NCBI GenBank assembly: GCA_009927005.1
Contig: RFNV01000298.1
Coordinates: 1-46,507 of the forward strand
Source: Pseudomonadota bacterium
Lineage (GTDB): Bacteria; Bdellovibrionota; FAC87; UBA2466
Reading direction: 5' to 3'
Length of the DNA stretch: 46,507 nt
This document shows, piece after piece, positions 16,976-24,964 of this stretch. The notes below the pieces were generated by a model. That model saw nothing but the letters and a program-made list of their open reading frames with translations. It searched no databases and was not told where the DNA came from. Numbering within the stretch: position 1 is the first letter of the stretch; every line of letters begins with the position of its first letter. Both the position numbers and the translations under genes were made by a program.

Positions 16976-18203
16976 CCCTTTCCATTTGTTTGATTAACAC
17001 TTCCAAACGCTGATGAAGTTTTTTGTTTGATTGATGAGCCTTTTGGTAAGAAGAAACCAGGATAAGAATATCTAATTCGTTTTCCTTTGAAGTGGCTAAA
17101 TTTTTGGATATGCGAATGATGTTGTCGTACGGAATTTTCTTTAGCCAGTCATGCGGGAGTGCCTGCTTGTTTTGATTTAGGGATTGAATCAACGAAGCCA
17201 TCTCCGATGGATACAGCCGGATAAAAGTAGGACCAAAAAAACGCATGGCTGCTTTGATTTGTTCATCAGAAAAAGAAGCCGAGTGATTTGCTAAGTGCCG
17301 AGCAAGCTTGGATTTAAGCTGGTCATTAAAAAAATTGATCTTAAGAAGCTCCATCCAACCTACAAAAGTGGCTTGAACTGGATCAAACCCCGAGCTTCTT
17401 AATTTCTCTCCCAGAAAAGTTGTCCAGTAGAGGAACTCTCCGCGGGTTTGAAGCATTGAAGGCCAACGCTGAAAAGACCTTAAGGCAAGCGCTAGAAAAC
17501 ATCCCGAGATGAATCCTCCGACATGCGCAATGTGATCTACCCCATCGAATGAACTGGGCAGAAACTGTGCGGTGGAAAGAAGAAGTTCTAAAAGAATGAC
17601 ATCCAAAAAGAAAAACCAACTTGTTTTGAGCGAAATTTGGCCATGCTTGCTGGGAAACCAAAAAAAGTAAGAAGTTCGAAACTTAAAATTGTATACGTAA
17701 TAGGTTCCCATCAGGGCAAAGAGACCCGCACTCGCACCCAAGTGAGGAACATAGTCTCCAGAGCCAGGAGTCGTTACCCATATGCTGCTCAGAAGGCCCA
17801 GGGTTCCGCCGATAATAAAGATAGAAAAAGTGCATAAAAAAGGAATAAAAGTTGTACAAATTCTTACCCCGGCAATGACTCCGATAAGGTTTAGAATTAA
17901 GTGAAGAGCTCCACCATGAATAAAGTTTGAGAAGATAGCCCGCTCAACACTCCAGCTCTTAGGAGCGATTGCTAAATTTAGAAGCGGTCTCTGAGAAAGA
18001 TATTTCAACTCAGCAGCCGGATCATTTAAAACCCCGTCTTCCTTAAGTTGTTGAAAATGATCAATATAGTCTTGGTCCGCCTGAACCGTAGGATAGAACT
18101 GAATATAGCAGACGATCAAAAGGACAGCGACAATCCAGGAAACCCCCCAAGTAGGCCGGTGAAATCTAGGAACCTCTGGCGATGTCGGCACCAAAAGTAT
18201 CAT
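16941..18203 (-). CDS. Rhomboid-family intramembrane serine protease with long C-terminal extension
   Basis: 420 residues. The rhomboid core (about 75-245) has FIHGGALHLILN (His96, His101, Asn105, oxyanion region), the catalytic serine in GASAG (Ser158) and the catalytic histidine in HIAHVGG (His227), with hydrophobic helices between. Rhomboids cut transmembrane segments of substrates within the membrane. The extra ~170 residues at the C-terminus are soluble and helical, with no recognised domain. It overlaps the RDD gene by ATGA, so it is the last gene of a four-gene leftward operon starting at 19677. Confidence 0.88.
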   Translation of the reverse strand: MILLVPTSPEVPRFHRPTWGVSWIVAVLLIVCYIQFYPTVQADQDYIDHFQQLKEDGVLNDPAAELKYLSQRPLLNLAIAPKSWSVERAIFSNFIHGGALHLILNLIGVIAGVRICTTFIPFLCTFSIFIIGGTLGLLSSIWVTTPGSGDYVPHLGASAGLFALMGTYYVYNFKFRTSYFFWFPSKHGQISLKTSWFFFLDVILLELLLSTAQFLPSSFDGVDHIAHVGGFISGCFLALALRSFQRWPSMLQTRGEFLYWTTFLGEKLRSSGFDPVQATFVGWMELLKINFFNDQLKSKLARHLANHSASFSDEQIKAAMRFFGPTFIRLYPSEMASLIQSLNQNKQALPHDWLKKIPYDNIIRISKNLATSKENELDILILVSSYQKAHQSNKKLHQRLEVLIKQMERVTQNRLQASGE

Positions 18204-18724
18204 GTCCGACCCCGAACTTTCTTTACATGGGTTCTACTTAAAAGATCGTGCAGAGTTCTTCCGTCAGGTCGGGACATAGCGACCGATGCCGAAAGAAGAT
18301 TAGTCGACAACCCAAACAGTAGGCGACTGGTCGAGCGAGTTAAACTCAACTTCTTTCCCGATTCCGAATCGACCACTCTGAGTCCCAGAAGGAGTTTTCC
18401 AACCGTGCCCCCAAAATGACTGACTGAAAAGATCAAATAAAAGAAAAGAAAACTTGTCCTAAGAAAAATATCTAGAAACCCCAGAAAAAAGGGATTGAGT
18501 AAAAAGGTGGCGTGGTCTGCAGTTGCCGAGTAAATGGACAGCGTTTGTAATAGACGGTGTTCCCCATGAATGAACAGGTAAATAAAAATCAGATCAAGAA
18601 CAAAGCTAGCTAAACGAAGAGCTACAGGGGCATTGGGCCGCTCGAGCCAATGTTCCTGTTCTGCTTGTGAAAGAGCCTCTTGGATATTAGGCGAGGCCTC
18701 TCTCTTTAATGGTGTCTGTTCCAT
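18200..18724 (-). CDS. RDD-family membrane protein
   Basis: 174 residues. A ~30-residue polar N-terminus is followed by the RDD pattern: Arg-Leu-Ala-Ser-Phe-Val-Leu-Asp at the start of the first membrane helix, a second helical pair (FFLGFLDIFLRTSFLFFYLIF), GGTVGKLLLGLRVVD, and the closing DGRTLHDLLSRTHVKK. RDD proteins have been linked to transport and stress tolerance in some bacteria, but no role can be fixed here. GAGGAG lies just before the ATG, which is 7 bases after the preceding gene, and its stop overlaps the rhomboid start (ATGA). Confidence 0.85.
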   Translation of the reverse strand: MEQTPLKREASPNIQEALSQAEQEHWLERPNAPVALRLASFVLDLIFIYLFIHGEHRLLQTLSIYSATADHATFLLNPFFLGFLDIFLRTSFLFFYLIFSVSHFGGTVGKLLLGLRVVDSESGKKLSLTRSTSRLLFGLSTNLLSASVAMSRPDGRTLHDLLSRTHVKKVRGRT

Positions 18725-18730
18725 AACTCC

Positions 18731-19396
18731 TCAAGCCGCCTTTCCCTGCCTTAAATCTGAAGCCAGGGATTGGTTTAGATATTCAAGAGCTGCTGAAAAA
18801 TTCTTTTCTAATTGAGATAGCCATTCGGGAGAGACAACGGCTTGCAATGAAAGCGACTCCCTCTTTTTCTCCTCGAAGTAGAAAAGGTATTCGCTCAGCT
18901 TGGGATCTAAGCCCAATGCTTGGGCCACGGCCCCGAGTTGGTCCAAAGAAAAATGTCTGGTCTTTGTTTGGTTCAAAATCTCATTGGCTTGCTTTTCAAC
19001 TTCCAAGCAAAGCTGTTGTCCAATCAGTCGATCTAAATGAAGGGCACTTAATTTGGTTTCACCTGATAATTTCAAAGCGCGAAAAAATTCAGCTGCATCC
19101 AGGAATGGCGAAGCAGAGGTTGGAGCCCCTGTCGTCTTTTGATCGATAAGCGCAGAGACATTTCCTTCAGGCATTTCGGTGTGGCCTAATAGTTCTAGGT
19201 AGCTCAAAATCAGACAAACCGAATCCCGAGACTTTTGATAACTCTCGGTTTGTGCATCAAGCGAATTGAAACTCAACTCAATTTCCTGGCAGACGCTAAG
19301 CAAGCTCTTCTCATGAAATCGATGACGTTGAGCGAAGGGCTCTACCAAGAGTGCTTGAATCAACTCTCTCAAAGTTTGATCGTGTTGGTAGTCCAT
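18731..19396 (-). CDS. Hypothetical cytoplasmic protein in sigma-like/rhomboid operon
   Basis: 221 residues, without signal peptide or membrane segment, predicted mainly helical and rich in Leu, Gln and Glu (LRELIQALL, CQEIELSFNSLDAQ, LEVEKQANEILNQ). I do not recognise it. Its ATG shares one base with the stop of the sigma region 4-like gene (TAATG), and RDD plus rhomboid genes follow. The arrangement would suit a regulator partner such as an anti-sigma-type binding protein, but no sequence motif shows that. Confidence 0.55.
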   Translation of the reverse strand: MDYQHDQTLRELIQALLVEPFAQRHRFHEKSLLSVCQEIELSFNSLDAQTESYQKSRDSVCLILSYLELLGHTEMPEGNVSALIDQKTTGAPTSASPFLDAAEFFRALKLSGETKLSALHLDRLIGQQLCLEVEKQANEILNQTKTRHFSLDQLGAVAQALGLDPKLSEYLFYFEEKKRESLSLQAVVSPEWLSQLEKNFSAALEYLNQSLASDLRQGKAA

Positions 19397-19677
19397 TAGT
19401 GCCTCACGGAATTATTTCTTTGGAGCTGGGTGATGAGTTGCCTTTTGATTTGACGAATCCAATCCTGAGCCTGGTTTATTGAAATGGCATTTTGCTGACT
19501 GAGTTCTTTTAGGGTGACCCCGTTGAAGTACGCTTGCAAAACTTCCTGAGATTTCGGGTCGAGAGTTTTAAACGCCGATTCCAGCTTATCTAAAACGCTA
19601 TTTCGAGCCTCTTCTACAGTGACCTTTTCCACTAGTTCAGAAACATCTTCTCTTAACTCGTTCGACACTCTTTTCAT
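19396..19677 (-). CDS. Small sigma-70 region 4-like HTH protein
   Basis: 93 residues from the ATG at 19677, supported by AAGGA upstream; reading from 19842 would run through the promoter region of bamD. Residues ~30-88 resemble sigma region 4: LDKLESAFKTLDPKSQEVLQ, then FNGVTLKELSQQNAISINQA and DWIRQIKRQLITQLQ, the helix-turn-helix that reads a -35 element. No region 2 is present, so it cannot be a complete sigma factor by itself. It might be a DNA-binding regulator or a degenerate sigma. It is the first gene of the operon with the 221-residue protein, RDD and rhomboid. Confidence 0.6.
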   Translation of the reverse strand: MKRVSNELREDVSELVEKVTVEEARNSVLDKLESAFKTLDPKSQEVLQAYFNGVTLKELSQQNAISINQAQDWIRQIKRQLITQLQRNNSVRH

Positions 19678-19710
19678 CGCAACCCCATCCTTTGAATCGG
19701 CACATTTAAA

Positions 19711-19755
19711 ACGCGCCGCATTAATCACAGTAACCTTATCGTGTGACGCGCCGCA
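19711..19755. repeat. 10-bp direct repeat in the bamD divergent promoter region
   Basis: ACGCGCCGCA occurs twice on the plus strand, at 19711-19720 and 19746-19755, 35 bases apart start to start. It lies in the 144-base gap between the sigma region 4-like gene and bamD. It could be a pair of regulator sites; chance cannot be excluded. Confidence 0.4.
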
Positions 19756-19821
19756 GAACTTAAGAGATAGTTTTAGCCAGCCGTGAGCCTGTGGTAATGT
19801 CCGAAAGAACGAGGGAATTTC

Positions 19822-20616
19822 ATGCGGATTTCTGTGGATCACAAATGTGAAGAAACCATCACAAAGCGGGTGGGATTCGTTTTTTTATGTGGCTTTTTAG
19901 CCCTGCTGCTGGGTTCGTGTGCTGGAAAAGAAGTTAACCGAGAAGATGCCGATGCACTTTTTAAAAGTGCGGAAGAGGCTTTCAGTGAAGAGCATTACCT
20001 GATTGCTTTAGAGAAATACCGGGACATCAAAAACCGATTTCCCTATAGTTCAAGGGCGATAGATTCTGAATTGCGGATTGCGGATACTTATTTCGAACAG
20101 GAAAGTTATATTGAGGCCGAAAGCGCCTATGAAATATTTAAGGAGCTCCATCCCACCCATCCAAAAGCCGACTATGTTCAGTATCGAATTGGATTATCCT
20201 TTTTTAAGCAAATTCCCGATGATTCAGCTCGCGATCTGAGTGCCGCTTACAAAGCCATTGAAGCCTTTGGAGTGCTGGAACAAAAACACCCATCGTCTGA
20301 ATACGTTGCGAAGGCTAAGGAGCACACGATTAATGCTCGAAAACGCCTAGCGGAACACGAAAACTACGTAGCCAATTTTTACTACCAACGACAGCACTAT
20401 CTATCGGCATCTTACCGGTATTCTGCCCTTCTTCAGGACTACGGTAATCTAGGGTATGATGAAGAAGCGCTTTATCGATTAGTACAGAGCTATTACCATA
20501 TAAAGATGTACGACAACGCAGAAGATGCTGCGAAACGACTGTTTAATCAGTTTCCTGACACTAAGTACAAGCCAGAAGTGAAAGGTGTTTTGGAAACCAT
20601 GAGAAAAAAGGGGTGA
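19822..20616 (+). CDS. bamD: Outer-membrane assembly lipoprotein BamD
   Basis: 264 residues. The signal peptide ends in lipobox LGSC (Cys33), with GAGGG six bases before the ATG. After it come five TPR-like repeats: ALFKSAEEAFSEEHYLIALE, AIDSELRIADTYFEQESYIEA, the HPTHPKADYVQYRIGLSFFK repeat typical of BamD/ComL, ANFYYQRQHYLSASYRYSAL, and DEEALYRLVQSYYHIKMYDN. BamD is the essential lipoprotein that, with BamA, folds barrel proteins into the outer membrane. A TPR gene follows after three bases. Confidence 0.92.
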   Translation: MRISVDHKCEETITKRVGFVFLCGFLALLLGSCAGKEVNREDADALFKSAEEAFSEEHYLIALEKYRDIKNRFPYSSRAIDSELRIADTYFEQESYIEAESAYEIFKELHPTHPKADYVQYRIGLSFFKQIPDDSARDLSAAYKAIEAFGVLEQKHPSSEYVAKAKEHTINARKRLAEHENYVANFYYQRQHYLSASYRYSALLQDYGNLGYDEEALYRLVQSYYHIKMYDNAEDAAKRLFNQFPDTKYKPEVKGVLETMRKKG

Positions 20617-20619
20617 CCG

Positions 20620-21369
20620 TTGTCAGCCACGTTGGGGTCTCAGCAACAAAGTATTGAGTCTTTGATAAGAATGGCGCAAGAGGATTTGGCCAGAAGCAGC
20701 TTGAATTCAGCGGAGAAAATCCTGGAACAAGCGGTTTTGGTCAATAATCAGGCTCCCGAAGTGTTCCATTTGTTAGGTCACGTTTACACCAAAAAAGGAA
20801 AGTTCAAAAAAGCAGCGCTTGCGTTTGAGCGAACGCTTCATTTGGATCCGTTTCACACTGAAGCCGCCATTGCCCTCAGTAGTCTTTACAACGACATGGG
20901 TAAATACAAAGAGGGTGCTCAAGTTTTCTCAAAAACCAAAAAGCGTCTTGAAAAACTACAACCCGGTTTCGATCCGCGAATCAATAAACAGCTCTCCCAA
21001 AAGCATGGAGAGCTTGGAACCTTCTACATGCGGTATGAGAGATTTCGCGAAGCCTACCATGAATTTGCTAAGGCGCTGAACTTAGAGCCCGAGAGTCTCC
21101 AATATAATCTTCAGATGGCTAAATGCCTTTTTAAAACAGGGGAAAAAGAAGGAGCTTTTGCTTTGCTGAGAAAAGCGATCGAAAAGCATCCTCGTTCACC
21201 TGAGCTTAAAATTCAGTTGGGGATTTGCTATCACACTCAAAAGCGATTTGCTGAAGCTCAAAGAGAGTGGATGGAAGCCCAGTCTTTGGATCCCGAGAAT
21301 AAGATGGCAGCTATGTATCTCAGCATGCTCGAAGGGGATCCAACGATCGAGCAAACCAGAGACTACTAA
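20620..21369 (+). CDS. Tetratricopeptide repeat protein
   Basis: 249 residues. The TTG start is chosen because AGGGGTG lies directly upstream, inside the end of bamD. Six TPR units are recognisable, for instance APEVFHLLGHVYTKKGKFKK, TEAAIALSSLYNDMGKYKEG and PELKIQLGICYHTQKRFAEA. There is no signal peptide, so it probably acts in the cytosol as a protein-binding scaffold. It is certainly cotranscribed with bamD. The partner is unknown. Confidence 0.85.
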   Translation: MSATLGSQQQSIESLIRMAQEDLARSSLNSAEKILEQAVLVNNQAPEVFHLLGHVYTKKGKFKKAALAFERTLHLDPFHTEAAIALSSLYNDMGKYKEGAQVFSKTKKRLEKLQPGFDPRINKQLSQKHGELGTFYMRYERFREAYHEFAKALNLEPESLQYNLQMAKCLFKTGEKEGAFALLRKAIEKHPRSPELKIQLGICYHTQKRFAEAQREWMEAQSLDPENKMAAMYLSMLEGDPTIEQTRDY

Positions 21370-21383
21370 CCCCCACGGCTAAT

Positions 21384-22298
21384 TTGAAAAACGCTTATTT
21401 CTTGATTCTTGTCCTAGGCCTAAGACTGTGGGCCGGCGTTTCTTTAGATCCATCAAGGCCCTATCTCAATTCCTTAGACAGCAGAGGCCGTATGGATTGG
21501 GCAGATTATCGAGAAGACTTTCTCATTTCTCAATCTGCCGAAGTCACCGAAATCCCAGCCGATGAAATTATAAAGCGCATTCAGAAACAGCGGTTAAAGG
21601 CAAAAATAAATCCCCCCATTCCTTTCGACTCATTTCCCCTTCCCAAAGAAGTGGTCAGTGGTGACCAACTTGAGGGACTTCAAGAGTGCACGATAGAAAA
21701 ATGTGCGTTTAAGCTCCATCATAGTTCTGAGATTGCTCCTCTTGTGCGATCAAAAAATCGAGCCCAGGCACTTTCTCAATTTGTTGGTCAACGTTTAAAA
21801 GACTACTTAAACGACAGGAAACTTAAGGGTTATGAGAACAGACTTGATAATGTTCCCTATGTAAAAAAGGCATTTCAGTTAACCAAGTTTCTAAAATCTC
21901 GTTATCCAAAATCTTACAACTATTTAATGGGGGATCTGTGGGCGAACAAGGCTAAACCCGAGGGGCCAAAGACCAAGTTTGTTCGGTCGGAAATTATTCA
22001 TATCACTGGAGACAAAAGCCAACCGATATATCGACTGTCAGAGGATATGGAGTTTGAAGAACGGGGATATCTCAACATTGAAATTCATATCTACACCAAC
22101 CATTTTTTTGATTCTTCAATAAGGATAGCCGAAGTTTTTGCGTGGCCCCCCGATCCTAAGAAAGCCGTTTATGTCGTAACAGATCTCATGGAAGTCGATG
22201 AATTAAAAAAGAGCGATCTCATTAGAACTTTGTTTAAAACCAGAATGGAAGAGGCTATTTCAGAATTTCGAAAATCAGAAATGAAGGAACTTAGGTGA
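21384..22298 (+). CDS. Hypothetical secreted protein
   Basis: 304 residues from a TTG at 21384, fourteen bases after the TPR gene. The N-terminus (KNAYFLILVLGLRLWAG) is a signal peptide. The mature part has two cysteines close together (CTIEKC), a Lys-rich helical middle and a final strand-rich part (GYLNIEIHIYTNHFFDSSIRIAEVFA in short stretches). I know no family. The position after bamD suggests an envelope role; I can see nothing more specific. Confidence 0.6.
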   Translation: MKNAYFLILVLGLRLWAGVSLDPSRPYLNSLDSRGRMDWADYREDFLISQSAEVTEIPADEIIKRIQKQRLKAKINPPIPFDSFPLPKEVVSGDQLEGLQECTIEKCAFKLHHSSEIAPLVRSKNRAQALSQFVGQRLKDYLNDRKLKGYENRLDNVPYVKKAFQLTKFLKSRYPKSYNYLMGDLWANKAKPEGPKTKFVRSEIIHITGDKSQPIYRLSEDMEFEERGYLNIEIHIYTNHFFDSSIRIAEVFAWPPDPKKAVYVVTDLMEVDELKKSDLIRTLFKTRMEEAISEFRKSEMKELR

Positions 22299-22305
22299 AG
22301 TCCTA

Positions 22306-22887
22306 ATGGGATTGGTGAAAAAAAAGTTTATTCCCCTTTGTATGCTTCTTGCCTCTTTTTCCTTGGCAGCTCCCAAAAAGAAGCCATTAAAAAAACGAAA
22401 CAAACCTGCGGTTATCCAAAAGACACAAGCGCCTCCAAAAAAAGAACAGAAAGATCCCGAACCCAATCCGAGCCCCCTTTTTGTGAATGCTTCCTTTGGA
22501 GCGAGCCGGTGGGAAGGAATGGGGTTTTTTAGTGGACTGGGACTAGGAGTTTTTCCTCGGCCCGGAGACAAAGTTGGTTGGGGGCTTGAGAGTCAACTTC
22601 TTTTGGTTTCGAATGGATCGCTTTTTATGACCCTTGGGGGGGCTTGGTATTATTTTAGTCATCCGAGCTCCACTCAACGTTTCCTATCTCTGGGATTATT
22701 ACTGGGGGCGGGATTTTCGGGGGCAGGGCTTCCCCTGAGCCCAGCGATTGCTGCTGGATTCTTTGAAGTCTCCGGAAACCAAAGACTTAGCGACTATGCT
22801 TGGCTTAAGTTTTGGACCCGAGCCGGTCTTCTCGATGGGAAAGGAGCCGCCCAATTAGGCTTAAGTTTGCTTTTTCACCTGAAGTAG
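22306..22887 (+). CDS. Hypothetical secreted protein, probable small beta-barrel
   Basis: 193 residues. Signal peptide (FIPLCMLLASFSLAA), then a basic linker of repeated Lys/Pro (PKKKPLKKRNKP, APPKKEQK), then about 130 residues with alternating Gly/aromatic strands such as FVNASFGASRWEG, VGWGLESQLLLVS and FMTLGGAWYYF, ending in AAQLGLSLLFHLK. The pattern suits a small outer-membrane barrel. It starts 8 bases after the preceding secreted-protein gene, so it is part of the bamD transcript or close to it. Confidence 0.6.
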   Translation: MGLVKKKFIPLCMLLASFSLAAPKKKPLKKRNKPAVIQKTQAPPKKEQKDPEPNPSPLFVNASFGASRWEGMGFFSGLGLGVFPRPGDKVGWGLESQLLLVSNGSLFMTLGGAWYYFSHPSSTQRFLSLGLLLGAGFSGAGLPLSPAIAAGFFEVSGNQRLSDYAWLKFWTRAGLLDGKGAAQLGLSLLFHLK

Positions 22888-22930
22888 GAGAGAAAAAGGT
22901 TCTTGAAAAAAATAAGTCAGGAGGGTGCTC

Positions 22931-23968
22931 TTGTTCAGCGCTTTGAAGGGTTTAACATTTGATGATGTCGTATTGGTTCCCGGGTACAACGGAATTAAAT
23001 CGAGGCAGCTTGTTACCACTACTGTCAGTTTAAAAGGGAGAAACTTCACTCTCCCTCTCATATCTTCGAACATGGATACGGTGACCGAAGATGAAATGGC
23101 AAATACCATCGGAGCACTGGGCGGGATGGCTATTCTTCATCGATTTTTGACCATCGAACAAAACGTTTCAATGTTCAATCGAATCACTCATAAAGACTCC
23201 ACTGGAATTTCTATTGGGATTGGAGAAGATGGTTTAGTAAGAGCGGAAGCGCTGATTTCAGCTGGTGCAAGTATCATTTGTGTCGATGTAGCTCATGGAC
23301 ACTCCAAAGAAGTAAACCGAACTATCAAATCTCTTCGGCAAAAATATAAAGATAATATTTTAGTGATCGCAGGCAATGTCGCCACTTATGCAGGGGCCGA
23401 TTATTTAGCAGCTGCTGGGGCCGATGCTATTAAAGTGGGAATCGGATCCGGGTCTGTCTGTACTACACGGGTTAAGACTGGATTCGGAGTTCCCCAGTTA
23501 ACGGCATTGCATGAGTGTCGAAAAGTAGATCGTGTTTTGATTTCAGATGGAGGAATTCGATATCCCTCCGATGCTGTGAAAGCTCTTGCAGCAGGAGCAG
23601 ACTTCGTCATGTTAGGTGGGATGTTGGCAGGAACTGATGAGACTCCCGGTAAGGTGATGGAAGAAGAGCGCCAAGGAAAGAAAGTAAGATTCAAAAGATT
23701 CCGTGGTATGGCCTCAAAAGAGGCCCAAGATGATTACATGGGCGGAATGGCTGATTGGAAAACTGCCGAGGGAGTCGCGATTGAAGTAGTTGCCAAGGGC
23801 CCCGTAAAAGCAGTGGTTCAAGATCTGATGGGTGGAATTCGCTCAGGGATGACTTATTGTGGAGCTGCAACCATAAAAGACCTCCAACGCAAGGCACAAT
23901 TCATGGAAGTCACTCAAGCAGGTCGAGTTGAAGGAAGCCCTCACGCGATGGGACGTTTAACGCAGTAA
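22931..23968 (+). CDS. IMP dehydrogenase/GMP reductase family enzyme without CBS domains
   Basis: 345 residues. The start is TTG at 22931: a perfect AGGAGG (22919-22924) lies six bases upstream, whereas a GTG at 22925 would touch it. The TIM barrel holds the substrate loop GSVCTTRVKTG with the catalytic Cys, SNMDTVTE, VDVAHGH, AGNVATYAGADYL, SDGGIRYPSDAVKALA and FRGMASKEAQ. There is no CBS pair, and the length and CTTRVKTG fit GMP reductase (NADPH-dependent GMP to IMP), while MDTVTEDE and the final GGIRSGMTYCGA also occur in IMP dehydrogenases. I favour GMP reductase or a CBS-less IMPDH and cannot separate them. Confidence 0.85.
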   Translation: MFSALKGLTFDDVVLVPGYNGIKSRQLVTTTVSLKGRNFTLPLISSNMDTVTEDEMANTIGALGGMAILHRFLTIEQNVSMFNRITHKDSTGISIGIGEDGLVRAEALISAGASIICVDVAHGHSKEVNRTIKSLRQKYKDNILVIAGNVATYAGADYLAAAGADAIKVGIGSGSVCTTRVKTGFGVPQLTALHECRKVDRVLISDGGIRYPSDAVKALAAGADFVMLGGMLAGTDETPGKVMEEERQGKKVRFKRFRGMASKEAQDDYMGGMADWKTAEGVAIEVVAKGPVKAVVQDLMGGIRSGMTYCGAATIKDLQRKAQFMEVTQAGRVEGSPHAMGRLTQ

Positions 23969-24031
23969 ACCAACACTTAAACCTTACAAATAGGTCGAGC
24001 TTCCACTCACAAAATGAATTAAAATTTAAAA

Positions 24032-24583
24032 ATGCGATTCATTTTGGGGGGGCTTCTTTGCTTTTTGCTTTTGGCGCCAAATGCCACTGCCGAGACTCTC
24101 GGTGGAGGTAAAGGCGGGCCTTTCATTCAATACAACAATGCTTCGTTAGCAAATTTCGATAAGTCCATTGCTGGAAACCCCTTGATCATTGGCGGGATCG
24201 GTTTTGGTTGGGCTAGCAAAACATTTCGTGTCGGTGGTGGTGGCGGTGGTGGATTTCTTTGGAGCGGGAGCGAATCTGCCCAGTTCGGTATTGGCTATGG
24301 GGGAATGGTGGGTGAGTACATTATTTCGGAATGGCTGATGGCGCGGCTAATGATTGGCGGTGGAGGCTTCTCAGTTTCAAAAATTATTTCAGAGACCGAT
24401 TCTACTCTTCAGGTTCAAAGAATTTCTTCGGGGGGATTTCTTCTGTTTCACCCACAAGTTGTTGCCGACATAAAAATCGGTCAGTGGGCCTCATTGGGAT
24501 TTTCGATTGGATATTTCTTGCCCAACGTTGGCAGACTACAAAGTCCTAGTTTTTCCATTCAGTTGATGTTTGGCAGAATTTAG
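24032..24583 (+). CDS. Hypothetical secreted glycine-rich barrel-like protein
   Basis: 183 residues. Signal peptide MRFILGGLLCFLLLAPNATA; the mature part is Gly-rich with repeating strand-like stretches (GGIGFGWASKTFRVGGGGGGG, IGYGGMVGEYI, ARLMIGGGGF, GFSIGYFLP) and ends in QLMFGRI. It looks like a small outer-membrane or periplasmic beta protein. A 63-base gap separates it from the IMPDH-like gene; a PilZ-like gene follows after 12 bases. Confidence 0.6.
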   Translation: MRFILGGLLCFLLLAPNATAETLGGGKGGPFIQYNNASLANFDKSIAGNPLIIGGIGFGWASKTFRVGGGGGGGFLWSGSESAQFGIGYGGMVGEYIISEWLMARLMIGGGGFSVSKIISETDSTLQVQRISSGGFLLFHPQVVADIKIGQWASLGFSIGYFLPNVGRLQSPSFSIQLMFGRI

Positions 24584-24595
24584 TAAGGAGTTGGT

Positions 24596-24964
24596 GTGCG
24601 GTACGAAAAATCTATTCTTTCCGAGTTAAGTTCCTGCGTTGAAGTTAACCTAGAAGCAAAGGTCTCGATTCAAAGCGAAAACCAACGGCCAGTTCCAGTA
24701 GAGGTCTTAGTCTTATCCTTGGAGGGGGGAATTTTAAGGGCGGACTTTACTCCATCCATTGGCGATTCAATTTCCCTCTTGCTAGGAGATAATCCAAACG
24801 CAGCCCTAGTAGCAACTGTGAAAAACTATCTCAATTGGAGTGACAGCAAAAAAGTGTTTTTGGTTAAATTTTTAGATTTAAATCAAAACCAAACGCAAGC
24901 GCTTAAGCAGACCGTTGACTACTTTATCCGATTAAAAAAAGCAGGAGTCCGATTGGGGCCATGA
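24596..24964 (+). CDS. Small protein with degenerate PilZ-like fold
   Basis: 122 residues from a GTG with AAGGAG five bases upstream. The segment VEVLVLSLEGGILRADFTPSIGDSISLLL resembles the PilZ strand pattern with its D/NxSxxG site, but the Arg-containing N-terminal RxxxR motif is absent, so c-di-GMP binding is doubtful. It overlaps the glycosyltransferase start by ATGA, so the two are coupled, recalling PilZ-linked control of exopolysaccharide enzymes. The domain call is tentative. Confidence 0.45.
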   Translation: MRYEKSILSELSSCVEVNLEAKVSIQSENQRPVPVEVLVLSLEGGILRADFTPSIGDSISLLLGDNPNAALVATVKNYLNWSDSKKVFLVKFLDLNQNQTQALKQTVDYFIRLKKAGVRLGP

